Shown: one piece after another, positions 27,152 through 36,968 of the stretch
How positions within the stretch are numbered: the stretch's first letter is position 1
Layout of the letters: every line of letters begins with the position of its first letter
Assembly (NCBI GenBank): GCA_944324135.1
Contig: CALUVE010000014.1
Location: 1 to 44,771 of the forward strand
DNA: 44,771 nt
Source: Candidatus Gastranaerophilales bacterium
GTDB lineage: Bacteria > Cyanobacteriota > Vampirovibrionia > Gastranaerophilales > Gastranaerophilaceae
Direction: 5' to 3'
The notes under the pieces: generated by a model
What the model saw: only the letters and a program-made list of their open reading frames with translations
Database searches by the model: none
What the model was told of the DNA's origin: nothing
Made by a program: the position numbers and the translations under genes

Positions 27152-27988
27152 CTACATTACCATCAACAATTCTCTGATAACTTTTGTCGCGACCGCCGTA
27201 GAAACGCCGGAAGCATCATAATCAGGAGCAAGTTCTACAACATCAGCTCCGACAATATCAAAGTTTTTAAGATATTCAAACCATCCCATAAGTTCATTAA
27301 ACTGCATCCCGCCGGCTTCCGGAGTACCGGTACCGCACATAACAGACGGGTCTAATACATCCAAATCGACAGTTACAAAAACTTTCTTATCTTTTAATAC
27401 ATCAAGGTCGCTGTATTTATGAGCCAGAGTATTGTATTTTGCCATAAACTCAAACTCCTCTTTCATGCCTGAACGGATACCGATTTGTTTAATATTTTCG
27501 GGTCCTATAATTTTTGACACATGCCGGATAACAGCAGAATGAGACATAGCCTCTCCAAGGTATTCTTCTCTCAAATCAGTATGTGCATCAAAATGTATAA
27601 CCGCAAGATTGTTGTGGTATTTAGAAACAGCCTCGATTTCAGGGAGAGAAACCAGATGTTCACCACCGATACCGAAAACTCTTTTGCCGTCAGAATAAAT
27701 ATCTTCTACATTTTTTCTAATGACATCTAATGTTTTATATGTATTTCCGAGCGGGAACTCCAAATCACCTGCATCGTGGAAATTTACATACTCAAGGTGT
27801 TTATCAAACCTCGGAGAATATTCTTCCAGCCCCCAGCTGGCAAGACGTATCTGCTCCGGCGCAAATCTTGAACCGGAACGATAAGAAACAGTCCCGTCAA
27901 AAGGAAGTCCGAGCATCACTATATCACTTGAATCATAATCCGGATTTTGTCCCATCCAGCTTCTGTCTAAAAAAGGTCCTGAAAGCAT
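27152..27988 (-). CDS. speB: Agmatinase/ureohydrolase family protein
   Basis: Hydrolyses agmatine to putrescine and urea if the family assignment holds. The 278-residue protein has the binuclear Mn site motifs: GGEHLVSLPEIEA (about 117-129), HFDAHTDLREEY (about 139-150) and TVDLDVLDPS (about 219-228), followed by CGTGTPEAGG. The sequence fits the agmatinase/SpeB branch better than arginase, although substrate cannot be proved by reading. An AAAGGAG site precedes the ATG. First gene of the leftward operon with ligA. Confidence 0.9.
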   Translation of the reverse strand: MLSGPFLDRSWMGQNPDYDSSDIVMLGLPFDGTVSYRSGSRFAPEQIRLASWGLEEYSPRFDKHLEYVNFHDAGDLEFPLGNTYKTLDVIRKNVEDIYSDGKRVFGIGGEHLVSLPEIEAVSKYHNNLAVIHFDAHTDLREEYLGEAMSHSAVIRHVSKIIGPENIKQIGIRSGMKEEFEFMAKYNTLAHKYSDLDVLKDKKVFVTVDLDVLDPSVMCGTGTPEAGGMQFNELMGWFEYLKNFDIVGADVVELAPDYDASGVSTAVATKVIRELLMVM

Positions 27989-28054
27989 ATTTTATACTCC
28001 TTTACAAAAATAATTTTAACACAATTTTACCATAAAAATACCGTTTATAAATGA

Positions 28055-28082
28055 TTGATTTTCAGATAATTAACATTAAAAT
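28055..28082 (+). promoter_or_regulatory. Promoter with -10 six nt before the ATG at 28089
   Basis: TTGATT at 28055-28060, 16-nt spacer, TAAAAT at 28077-28082, then ACAAAT and the ATG. A start 7 nt after the -10 coincides with the start codon. Confidence 0.55.
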
Positions 28083-28088
28083 ACAAAT

Positions 28089-28652
28089 ATGAAAAGAGTA
28101 CTTCTGATATTTTTTATATTAATAACCGGCGCAACAGTATTGGCAGAAGACTTTGACTATCAGCAGATATACAGAGAGCTGCCCGTACCTGATGTAAAAT
28201 ATATTCACAACATAGACCCCGGGGAATACTACGACACCGAGCATTCCACCTGGTCGCCGTATCCCCTGTTCAGACTGGTAGCACCCTTATATTTCAAAAC
28301 AATTACCATTGAACCCGGTTACTACCTGCTCACCCCGAGAGAACACAAAGGCGACTGGTATATATTGTTCAAAGAAGCCGGCAGAATAAAATACATAATC
28401 CCTGTGTATAACAGAGATTTGACACCTGTAATGTTTTATGATGAAAACCTGCCCAAACCTGAGCTGAAATTTTCGCAAAAAGTTCACCTGAAAACTCTTG
28501 ATTTAATCGGAAGATTTGTTCCGAGCGCAAAACGTGAACCAACCCCGCAAACCTATCTTGAATTAACAGATTTGGACAACAATTTTATATCACTTGTAAT
28601 ATACTGGGGCAATTACCGGTATTATACGATATTCAGAACCACACAGCTTTAA
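28089..28652 (+). CDS. Exported protein of unknown function
   Basis: 187 residues with a signal peptide (KRVLLIFFILITGATVLAE). The mature part is rich in Tyr and Pro and likely beta-structured, for example GYYLLTPREHKGDWYILFKE. No family is recognised. There is no Shine-Dalgarno sequence; the promoter -10 ends 6 nt before the ATG, so a leaderless mRNA is predicted. It is divergent from speB and is followed by 139 nt of non-coding sequence. Confidence 0.65.
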   Translation: MKRVLLIFFILITGATVLAEDFDYQQIYRELPVPDVKYIHNIDPGEYYDTEHSTWSPYPLFRLVAPLYFKTITIEPGYYLLTPREHKGDWYILFKEAGRIKYIIPVYNRDLTPVMFYDENLPKPELKFSQKVHLKTLDLIGRFVPSAKREPTPQTYLELTDLDNNFISLVIYWGNYRYYTIFRTTQL

Positions 28653-28791
28653 TGTCTGTGAATATCTTTCATAAATATATGCATCCATAAAATTCCGGAT
28701 GACAAAATGTAACAAAATAATAAAATTTGGCAAATTCCTGATGAAAAAATACTTTATATAAATGTAAGGTAGTGAAAAGGTAGATATAATT

Positions 28792-29424
28792 GTGTCGAAT
28801 GTAGTTTCATCAGCAATATTTGCGGTGCGAAATGTCGATAAGTTTGAAAACGGCGATATCGGCAGACTCCCTGTCGCAGGCGCACAAACAATAAACATAT
28901 TTGATAAAATTCTGCATTATAATGCACGTCTGGCAAAAGGTACAGATGGAGCAATTCAGGCGTTCAACGCAATGGCAGAACATAATAAATTTCTCAATTA
29001 CACAGGAAAAACAATAAAATGGGCAGCCCAGAACGTCAACCCTCTGATTTGTGCATCAGGCGGCTTGAAAGTTCTTATGGCAGATGACAAACCAAAAGCC
29101 GCAGTTGTGGAATCCGCATCACTTGCAACAATGTTTGCGGGTGAAAAACTCATGAAAACAGCTCTATTGGATGTAATAATGGATTCAAAGCCGGTTAATG
29201 CCGCAATCGCAGGACTCAAAAAAGCAAAATTAACAAAACCGTGGATGGAAGTCATAACAAAACATAATGCCGGCGGCAAGCTTTCTGCAATAGCACGCGG
29301 CGTAATGTTTGTCGGCGCCTCTATCGGCTCATACGCTGCCGGACAAAAAATAGGAGAAGATATTTACCGCCACGGACAGGCGGTATTTGGGAAAACTCCT
29401 GAAAATATCAATCTAAAGAGCTAA
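28792..29424 (+). CDS. Protein of unknown function with two hydrophobic segments
   Basis: 210 residues, starting at a GTG. Ala-rich, with weakly hydrophobic segments near 100-122 and 168-185. No known domain. The segment ICASGGLKVLMADDKPKAAVVESASLATMFAGEKLM faintly resembles the shared RP...DK..P.TK.YA...E segment of the paralogous pair at 41069 and 41603, so it may be a distant relative. The ribosome-binding site is weak (AAGGTAGA well upstream). Located 36 nt before the SpoIID-like gene, which has its own promoter. Confidence 0.55.
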   Translation: MSNVVSSAIFAVRNVDKFENGDIGRLPVAGAQTINIFDKILHYNARLAKGTDGAIQAFNAMAEHNKFLNYTGKTIKWAAQNVNPLICASGGLKVLMADDKPKAAVVESASLATMFAGEKLMKTALLDVIMDSKPVNAAIAGLKKAKLTKPWMEVITKHNAGGKLSAIARGVMFVGASIGSYAAGQKIGEDIYRHGQAVFGKTPENINLKS

Positions 29425-29443
29425 GCATGATGGCGAATTATAT

Positions 29444-29451
29444 GCTATACT
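29444..29451 (+). promoter_or_regulatory. Extended -10 promoter of the SpoIID-like gene
   Basis: TGC-TATACT with TATACT at 29446-29451, 9 nt before the ATG. The predicted transcript begins about 3 nt before the start codon and no Shine-Dalgarno sequence is present. Confidence 0.5.
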
Positions 29452-29460
29452 AAATTTACA

Positions 29461-30342
29461 ATGAAAAAAATAGCGCTATTAACAATTTTAACCTTGATGT
29501 TGAACCTGTGTCTGGCTCTTCCGTCCCATGCAATTAAAATAGGACTTCAGACAAATGTCGAAAGAGTAGGCGTAGGTTCTGCCACCCCTGCCGTCATTAT
29601 TGACGCAAACACAAACCGCAAAGTCTGCGATTTGGAAAAAATGATAAGCTATGAAATCCGTGCTTACAAAAACAAAATTGCCATCAAAATTGACGGTAAA
29701 TACTACAAAATAGATTCTGATAATATTGTAATAAAAGCAGATGAAAACAGTTTTCTCAGCACTAAAAACAAATGGTATAGAGGAATTTTCATCATACAAA
29801 ACAAAAATCATAAACTAACCCTGATAAACGACATTGATATAGATAATTACGTAAAAGGGGTAGTTCCGGCAGAAATGCCGCCTTCTTGGGAGATAGAAGC
29901 ACACAAAGCACAAGCTATCGCGGCAAGAAGTTATGCACTGGCAAACCTCGGTAAACGAGCTGCTTTAGGCTATGACTTGAACGACACTCCGGAGGATCAG
30001 GCTTACGCCGGAGCTTCTGCTGAAACTCCGCGGACAAATCAGGCTGTAGAAGATACAAAAGGCATTGTTTTAATTTATAATCTAAAAATTATCCCTGCAT
30101 ACTATTACGCATCAGCCGGCGGGCAGACAACTACAGCAAGCTCTGTCTGGGGACAGGATTTGCCATACATCCGCTCAGTACCGTCCTATGACGACAACGT
30201 CAAGAAAAACGGACACGGAGTCGGTATGTCACAGCACGGCGCTAATAACCTCGCTAAAGAAGGGTACAACGCATACCAGATTTTGCAATACTTTTACAAA
30301 AATATAAAATTTGCCAGATTAAATAACACCTCTTACAATTAA
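29461..30342 (+). CDS. Exported SpoIID/LytB-domain protein
   Basis: The 293-residue protein has a signal peptide (about 1-24) and a SpoIID domain (about 110-290): VKGVVPAEMPPSWEIEAHKAQ, AIAARSYALANLG, YYASAGGQTTTASSVWG and HGVGMSQHGANNLAKEG. In spore formers SpoIID is a peptidoglycan lytic transglycosylase; homologues in non-sporulating bacteria, including cyanobacteria, are thought to act in cell-wall remodelling or amidase activation. Nothing else here suggests sporulation. The catalytic glutamate expected in VPAEMP is present. Predicted near-leaderless mRNA. Confidence 0.88.
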   Translation: MKKIALLTILTLMLNLCLALPSHAIKIGLQTNVERVGVGSATPAVIIDANTNRKVCDLEKMISYEIRAYKNKIAIKIDGKYYKIDSDNIVIKADENSFLSTKNKWYRGIFIIQNKNHKLTLINDIDIDNYVKGVVPAEMPPSWEIEAHKAQAIAARSYALANLGKRAALGYDLNDTPEDQAYAGASAETPRTNQAVEDTKGIVLIYNLKIIPAYYYASAGGQTTTASSVWGQDLPYIRSVPSYDDNVKKNGHGVGMSQHGANNLAKEGYNAYQILQYFYKNIKFARLNNTSYN

Positions 30343-30357
30343 TTATTTTTTGTTCTT

Positions 30358-30380
30358 AAAAGCTGGTTTTACAGGCTTTT
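30358..30380 (+). terminator. Possible weak terminator after the SpoIID-like gene
   Basis: AAAAGC and GCTTTT arms around an 11-nt loop, with only a short T run. It lies 16 nt after the stop codon. Confidence 0.4.
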
Positions 30381-30446
30381 ACAGGTAATATATCCTTAAA
30401 AACCCCTTTTTGTGCAATAAAAGATGAATTAATTTCCTAAAACCCC

Positions 30447-30474
30447 TTGTCAAAAACAAAAAAAATGCTATAAT
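30447..30474 (+). promoter_or_regulatory. Promoter of the HU gene
   Basis: TTGTCA at 30447-30452, 16-nt spacer, TGC-TATAAT with TATAAT at 30469-30474. A near-consensus extended -10 promoter. It leaves a leader of about 70 nt before the HU start codon. Confidence 0.75.
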
Positions 30475-30550
30475 AAATTCTGTCGATAATATTGCATGCG
30501 GAAGAGAGAATGGTTTCATTTTCGTAGGCACAAGTAGAAGGAGGTTCGTA

Positions 30551-30823
30551 ATGAACAAAGAAGAATTGGTAAAAGAAGTATCAAAAAAAGCAAAAGTTTC
30601 TCAAAAAGCTACTGCTGATATTATTGCAGCTACTTTAGAAACAATTTCTAAAACAGTATCTAAAGGTAAAAAAGTAACTCTTGTTGGTTTCGGGACTTTT
30701 GAAGCTCGCAAAAGAGCAGCTAGAACAGGCAGAAACCCACAAACTGGCGCACCTTTGAAAATTGCTGCAAAAACAGTTCCGGCATTCTCTGCTGGTAAAA
30801 AATTCAAAGAACTCGTAAAATAG
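30551..30823 (+). CDS. hup: HU family nucleoid DNA-binding protein
   Basis: The 90-residue protein has the complete HU fold: helical dimerisation part (1-45), the GFGTFEARKRAARTGRNPQTG segment with the DNA-binding beta-arm and its conserved Arg-Asn-Pro tip, and the C-terminal KTVPAFSAGKKFKELV. It compacts and bends DNA. AGAAGGAGG just upstream of the ATG is a near-perfect ribosome-binding site, and codon use is strongly biased, in line with an abundant protein. Monocistronic, ending at a shared terminator. Confidence 0.96.
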   Translation: MNKEELVKEVSKKAKVSQKATADIIAATLETISKTVSKGKKVTLVGFGTFEARKRAARTGRNPQTGAPLKIAAKTVPAFSAGKKFKELVK

Positions 30824-30847
30824 TTTCTTAGAATTTAAACGGATTTA

Positions 30848-30890
30848 AAAAGAGAGGTTTATTTTAAAAATGAGCCTCTCTTTTTGTATG
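30848..30890. terminator. Bidirectional terminator between HU and rsmD
   Basis: AAAAAGAGAGG and CCTCTCTTTTT arms enclose a 15-17-nt AT-rich loop. Both arms end in A/T runs, so the hairpin can stop transcription from either side. The rsmD stop codon lies inside the loop. Confidence 0.8.
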
Positions 30891-31394
30891 CAAAAATGAA
30901 ATAAATTTATCGCCGTATTTTTTTTGTTTTATAAGGTCAAAATCTTCAAATTCAACAGGGGTAACGTGTTCAAGAATAACAATACCTGCGCAGTTTTTTA
31001 CAGCACAGAGCGCCTCTTCATACACCCCTGAATAATATGGCGGGTCTATATAAACCACATCAAATTTTCTATTCAATTTGGGCAGCAATTTTAAAGAATC
31101 ACCATGCAAAAACTCAGGAGAATAAGGGAATTTAGCAAAATTAGACTTGATAACAGAGGCTGCTTTCGGGTGTTTTTCAATGGCTGTAACACGTGAAAAC
31201 CCTCTGGATAATGCCTCAAGTGCCATAATTCCGGAACCGGAAAACATGTCCAGAAAAGATTTTCCCTCAAACTCAATCATTGCCTGCAATGTATTAAAAA
31301 CACTCATCCTGACTTTGGAAAGCGTAGGACGCGTAATCCTTTCATCAGGCGCCGCAATCTTTTGTCCTTTAAATTTACCCGCTGTAATATTCAT
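30864..31394 (-). CDS. rsmD: 16S rRNA (guanine-966-N2)-methyltransferase
   Basis: Methylates G966 of 16S rRNA in the small subunit. The 176-residue protein opens with the RsmD-specific ITAGKFKGQKIAAP and has the AdoMet-binding FLDMFSGSGIMALEALSRG (about 43-61) and the catalytic DVVYIDPPYYSG (about 114-125). Length is typical. The start codon has no Shine-Dalgarno sequence; the -10 TAAAAT ends 6 nt before the ATG. Its promoter is nested with that of the divergent fixC gene. Confidence 0.93.
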   Translation of the reverse strand: MNITAGKFKGQKIAAPDERITRPTLSKVRMSVFNTLQAMIEFEGKSFLDMFSGSGIMALEALSRGFSRVTAIEKHPKAASVIKSNFAKFPYSPEFLHGDSLKLLPKLNRKFDVVYIDPPYYSGVYEEALCAVKNCAGIVILEHVTPVEFEDFDLIKQKKYGDKFISFLHTKREAHF

Positions 31395-31400
31395 ATTACT

Positions 31401-31431
31401 ATTTTACAATGAATAAAATTTAGTGTATAAT
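31401..31431. promoter_or_regulatory. Face-to-face overlapping promoters of rsmD and fixC
   Basis: Rightward: TTTACA at 31403-31408, 17 nt, TATAAT at 31426-31431, serving fixC. Leftward: TATACA at 31429-31424, 17 nt, TAAAAT at 31406-31401, serving rsmD. Each -35 lies on the -10 of the other, so only one polymerase can bind at a time. Confidence 0.6.
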
Positions 31432-31461
31432 GTGCTTGTTATCCGTTTAATCAGGAGTTAT

Positions 31462-32769
31462 ATGCGCACAGAAAACAAGACAGAAGTAATAGTAGTCGGG
31501 GGCGGACCTGCCGGAATAGCCTGTGCTGTTACAATTGCACGCGCAGGACGAGAAGTCATCCTGATAGAACGCGGCAGTTTTACAGGAGCAAAAAATGTAT
31601 TCGGAGGAGCTATTTACGCAAAACCGACACGCGAAATTTTTCCGGATTTTGAAAAAACAGCTCCACTGGAAAGAAAAATTATACTCCACAAATACGCACT
31701 TTTGGGAAACGAAGATTCAACAGAAATAACCTACAGAAACGATGAAAAAGATAATGAAAACGTAAGTTATAGTGTGTTCCGTCCGAAATTCGACCGCTGG
31801 ATGGCAAAACAAGCCGAAAAAGAGGGAGTCATTATTATTACGGAAACCGTTGTAAAAGATTTGATTCTTGACGACGGACAGGTTGTCGGGGTAAAAACAG
31901 AACTTGAAGATTACTATGCCAATATAGTCGTTCTGGCTGACGGAGTAAATTCACTTCTTGCAAAGAAAGTTGGTATGCGTAATAAAATTACGCCATACGA
32001 TGTTGCAATAAGCGTCAAGGAAGTTATTAAGCTTGACAGTGAAAAAATCAATGACCGTTTTCATCTGAAAGATGACGAGGGCTGCGTATATCAGCTTTTT
32101 GGCGGTTCAATGCTCGGTATGCTTGGACTGGGATTTATTTATACTAACAAAGACTCAGTAAGTATAGGACTCGGTGTAACTCTGAACGAACTTGTTGAAA
32201 ATAAAGTCAGACCGTACGAACTTTTAGACCAACTGAAGCAGCACCCTGCAATCGCGCCATTACTCAAAGACGGAGAACTTCTTGAATATTCTGCTCACTT
32301 AATCCCGGAAGGCGGTTACAAATGCATACCGGATTTATTTGCTGACGGCGTAATGATAGCAGGCGACGCTGCTATGCTGGTTAACAATATGCACTGGGAG
32401 GGAACCAACCTTGCAATGATGAGCGGCAAATTTGCAGGTGAAACGGCTCTGCGTGCGCTCCTTGAAGAAGATTACACTGCAGAAGTGCTCTCGCATTACC
32501 AGCAGAGACTGGAACAATCTTTTGTAATGAAAGATTTAAGAACTTATAAAGATTTGATGGATGTTATGCATAGCAGATGCGCATCATTTTTAGGATATTT
32601 CCCTAAGAAAATTAACGCATTTTTCAAAATGTTCACAACGGTCGACAGCATACCTAAAAAGGATAAGTACAGAAACTTTATAAAAAGCATATTCAATGAC
32701 AGGAACCCGCTTGAATTAATCAAAGACGGCGGTAATCTGCTGAAACTTTTATGGGGGATTTTAAAATGA
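31462..32769 (+). CDS. fixC: FixC-type FAD-dependent oxidoreductase (ETF-quinone oxidoreductase family)
   Basis: The 435-residue protein starts with an FAD-binding GGGPAGIACAVTIARAG motif and an ERG strand end. It has SVFRPKFDRWMAKQAEKEG and the second FAD segment VMIAGDAAMLVNNMHWEGTNLAM, all typical of FixC/ETF-QO. These proteins pass electrons from electron-transfer flavoprotein to quinone or ferredoxin. The start at 31462 is chosen for CAGGAG 6-10 nt upstream. It overlaps fixX in an ATGA junction. No fixA/fixB (ETF subunits) are next to it, so the electron donor is encoded elsewhere or differs. Confidence 0.88.
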   Translation: MRTENKTEVIVVGGGPAGIACAVTIARAGREVILIERGSFTGAKNVFGGAIYAKPTREIFPDFEKTAPLERKIILHKYALLGNEDSTEITYRNDEKDNENVSYSVFRPKFDRWMAKQAEKEGVIIITETVVKDLILDDGQVVGVKTELEDYYANIVVLADGVNSLLAKKVGMRNKITPYDVAISVKEVIKLDSEKINDRFHLKDDEGCVYQLFGGSMLGMLGLGFIYTNKDSVSIGLGVTLNELVENKVRPYELLDQLKQHPAIAPLLKDGELLEYSAHLIPEGGYKCIPDLFADGVMIAGDAAMLVNNMHWEGTNLAMMSGKFAGETALRALLEEDYTAEVLSHYQQRLEQSFVMKDLRTYKDLMDVMHSRCASFLGYFPKKINAFFKMFTTVDSIPKKDKYRNFIKSIFNDRNPLELIKDGGNLLKLLWGILK

Positions 32770-33041
32770 GCATAGATGAAAAACTATTTACAGTAAAATC
32801 TGAACCAGACAAAGTTTCACATCTGCACCCTGATACAGAGCAATGCGTCCGCTGTGAATCAAAAGCCTGTACATATGTTTGTCCTGCAAATGTTTACGAA
32901 TGGGATGAAGAGCAGCAAAAACTTCTGGTTAATTTTGAAAACTGTCTTGAATGCGGAGCATGCAGGATAGCTTGCGAGAGACAAACCCTTGATTGGGAAT
33001 ATCCTAAAGGTACAAAAGGTGTAAAATTTAAACTCGGATAA
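32766..33041 (+). CDS. fixX: FixX-type ferredoxin-like protein
   Basis: 91 residues with eight cysteines in two groups: Cys27, 30, 35 and 39 (CVRCESKACTYVCP) and Cys60, 63, 66 and 70 (CLECGACRIAC). The second group is a standard [4Fe-4S] motif; the first could hold another cluster or a metal. The EWDEEQQKLLVNFENCLECG and DWEYPKGTKGVKFK segments are those of FixX. It is the expected partner of the upstream FixC, whose stop codon it overlaps by four bases. Confidence 0.9.
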   Translation: MSIDEKLFTVKSEPDKVSHLHPDTEQCVRCESKACTYVCPANVYEWDEEQQKLLVNFENCLECGACRIACERQTLDWEYPKGTKGVKFKLG

Positions 33042-33060
33042 GAAGAATAAGGAGGCATTT

Positions 33061-33447
33061 ATGAAAGAAGAGTACAGCAACAAACAAAGACGCTGGTATG
33101 ACAAAGACCCTGTATTATCACAGGCTGTAAAAACTCTGGAAGAATCTGATGACGAAACCCAGATTAGAATTGCGTTAAACTTGATAAAAATTATCATCGA
33201 ACACAATATTGAAGACGAAAAATATGAAGCTGTAGAGGATATCATTAATGCAGTAGGTTCAGGTCTGGAAGATAACAGAAAAGGCCGCTGGTATGATATT
33301 GATTCAACAATCAGAACAGCAATGAACATGTTACACAATTGTCCGGAAGCAACCCAAAAACTCATCGCCAAAGAAATGGCAAAAATGGTTGTAACTACTA
33401 TCAAAAAAGAAGATTCCGACGACACTGAAGAACAAACAGAATCATAA
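33061..33447 (+). CDS. Acidic protein of unknown function with an internal repeat
   Basis: 128 residues, soluble and helical. Two related units are visible: RRWYDKDPVLSQAVKTLEE (10-28) and KGRWYDIDSTIRTAMNMLH (near 78-96), each followed by a helix ending IKIIIEH or AKMVVT. No family recognised. AAGGAGG precedes the ATG and the gene is 19 nt after fixX, so it is likely co-transcribed with fixC-fixX. A link to electron transfer is only contextual. Confidence 0.65.
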   Translation: MKEEYSNKQRRWYDKDPVLSQAVKTLEESDDETQIRIALNLIKIIIEHNIEDEKYEAVEDIINAVGSGLEDNRKGRWYDIDSTIRTAMNMLHNCPEATQKLIAKEMAKMVVTTIKKEDSDDTEEQTES

Positions 33448-33482
33448 ATCGAATATTTTTATTCTGTTAATAAAATACATAC

Positions 33483-33565
33483 AAAAGGAAACGAAAACTT
33501 TTTTCAAAACACGCGTATCTCTTCACATGCGCTATCGTCCACCAAAAAACATTTCGTTTCCTTTT
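33483..33565 (+). terminator. Long-loop inverted repeat, probable terminator of the fixCX operon
   Basis: AAAAGGAAACGAAA (33483-33496) pairs perfectly with TTTCGTTTCCTTTT (33552-33565) across a 55-nt loop, followed by a T-rich stretch. 14 bp without mismatch. The loop itself has no strong hairpin. Confidence 0.6.
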
Positions 33566-33702
33566 TGTTTTCATAGTTTTATATCTTAATTTATTTAAAA
33601 CACATAATAATTAATTTTTCATTAAGAATTTAATTTTTTTAAGAAATCTATTATATAAATATAATGTAATCTAAATTAATTATTGTGTAAAAGGAGAGAA
33701 TT

Positions 33703-35669
<1,967 letters not shown>

Positions 35670-35698
35670 TCTACCGCAAACCGGTTAATATTTTCAAT

Positions 35699-35735
35699 AA
35701 AAAGCCCTGTACCAAATTTGGTACAGGGCTTTTAG
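35699..35735. terminator. Terminator after groEL
   Basis: AAAGCCCTGTACCAAA and TTTGGTACAGGGCTTT form a perfect 16-bp palindrome, followed by TTTT on the plus strand and flanked by A residues on the other side. It can act in both directions and separates groEL from the convergent hendecad-repeat gene. Confidence 0.9.
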
Positions 35736-35751
35736 ATTTTATTTAATTATT

Positions 35752-36858
35752 TTACTCTGTGAGATCATACATTTTGCCGTTCGCATCACGCCCTAAACCC
35801 ATAGATTCAAGATTTTGCAAATGGAATTGCATAAAATTTTTCTCTGCATCAGTAAGTTCTGTGCCTGATTTTTGTTTTGAAACAAGGTCATCATAAATAG
35901 CATTATTAATCAGGGTTTTCTGTCCCTGTAATAACAACATGCGGGAAAAGACATTATAATTATCGGATTTTATTCCTCTATAGTTATAATAACCTTGTTC
36001 ATCGGGTTCGATTTTGTTTTCACCCATCAGACTGACTTTAAAATATTTGTTATAGTCTTTATTTTTAATTACGCTGACGCTCATTTGCTGAATTACACGG
36101 AATCCACTGCCGCTTTCATCAGGTGTAATTGCATAAACCCCGACAATTCCATCATCACGCTGAATTATCTGCTTTTGGATTTTCTGTTGGGGATTGTCAA
36201 CCTTTTTGGGTGTAGATTCAGCCGGAGTGCTGTCGTCTACAGTATTTTCACCGAGTACCATTTTGTCGTATTCAGGATTAGTACCGCGCGGCGGTCCGGT
36301 TATAGCTTTTGGAATAACAGGCTCTTCAGCCTCTACAAGCTGGCTGCCGCCTGATTTATCTTCGTACCCCTCTGCATCCGGATTTATTATTATCGGGTGA
36401 TTGTCTTCAAGTTCAGGTATTGGAATCGGCTCTGCCATCTTATATTCTTTCCACGGTTTTCGCATTTCTTCCACGTAGCGAGCGTTTGCGGCTGCGCGCT
36501 CATCCTGAACAGGATTTTTTTCATTATCCGGATTTGCAAAATTTTCATATTCCTCATGTGCCTGATTTACAAAGTTTTCGTAATCCGCATTGGCTTGCTG
36601 CCGGAAACTTTCATAATCAGCATTTGCCTGCTGACGGAAGCTTTCGTAATTTGCATTAGTTTCTTCTTTCATCTTGTTGTATTTAGCTATGGCATCTTCT
36701 TGCATTTTTGTATATTTAGCACGGATATCATCCCGGTATTTCCGATACTCATCCTGAATATTAACGGTATCGCCGGTTGATTTTGCGGAACCTGTGGGTG
36801 GATTATCCCGCTTGTAATCATCATAATAATGATTGTCACCTTCACCAATTCTTACCAT
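35752..36858 (-). CDS. Hendecad-repeat (11-residue) protein of unknown function
   Basis: 368 residues. From about residue 37 to 106 there are six successive 11-residue units, each starting with an acidic, basic or Asn residue plus Tyr, such as KYTKMQEDAIA, KYNKMKEETNA, NYESFRQQANA and DYESFRQQANA. This predicts a long right-handed coiled coil or amphipathic helix. A Pro/Glu-rich linker (about 125-245) and a mixed C-terminal domain (about 250-368) with VYAITPDESGSGFRVIQQMSV follow. No signal peptide. GAGGAG lies before the ATG. No known family recognised. Single gene between two convergent or same-strand neighbours. Confidence 0.7.
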   Translation of the reverse strand: MVRIGEGDNHYYDDYKRDNPPTGSAKSTGDTVNIQDEYRKYRDDIRAKYTKMQEDAIAKYNKMKEETNANYESFRQQANADYESFRQQANADYENFVNQAHEEYENFANPDNEKNPVQDERAAANARYVEEMRKPWKEYKMAEPIPIPELEDNHPIIINPDAEGYEDKSGGSQLVEAEEPVIPKAITGPPRGTNPEYDKMVLGENTVDDSTPAESTPKKVDNPQQKIQKQIIQRDDGIVGVYAITPDESGSGFRVIQQMSVSVIKNKDYNKYFKVSLMGENKIEPDEQGYYNYRGIKSDNYNVFSRMLLLQGQKTLINNAIYDDLVSKQKSGTELTDAEKNFMQFHLQNLESMGLGRDANGKMYDLTE

Positions 36859-36968
36859 AATAGAGCTCCTCTCTTTTTATTTTTAAATTAGTACATAATC
36901 TTTTAAAAACATTTGAGGAGACAAAATTTTATGGTTGCGGTTTTTATTTACATTTTTTAACAATTTAA

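Noticed and set aside
29461-30342. Evidence of sporulation from the SpoIID-like gene
   Set aside because: SpoIID-domain proteins are common in non-sporulating diderms and no other sporulation gene is present in the window.
30482-30550. Riboswitch in the 70-nt leader of the HU gene
   Set aside because: No known aptamer motif or terminator/antiterminator pair is visible. It looks like a simple leader ending in a strong ribosome-binding site.
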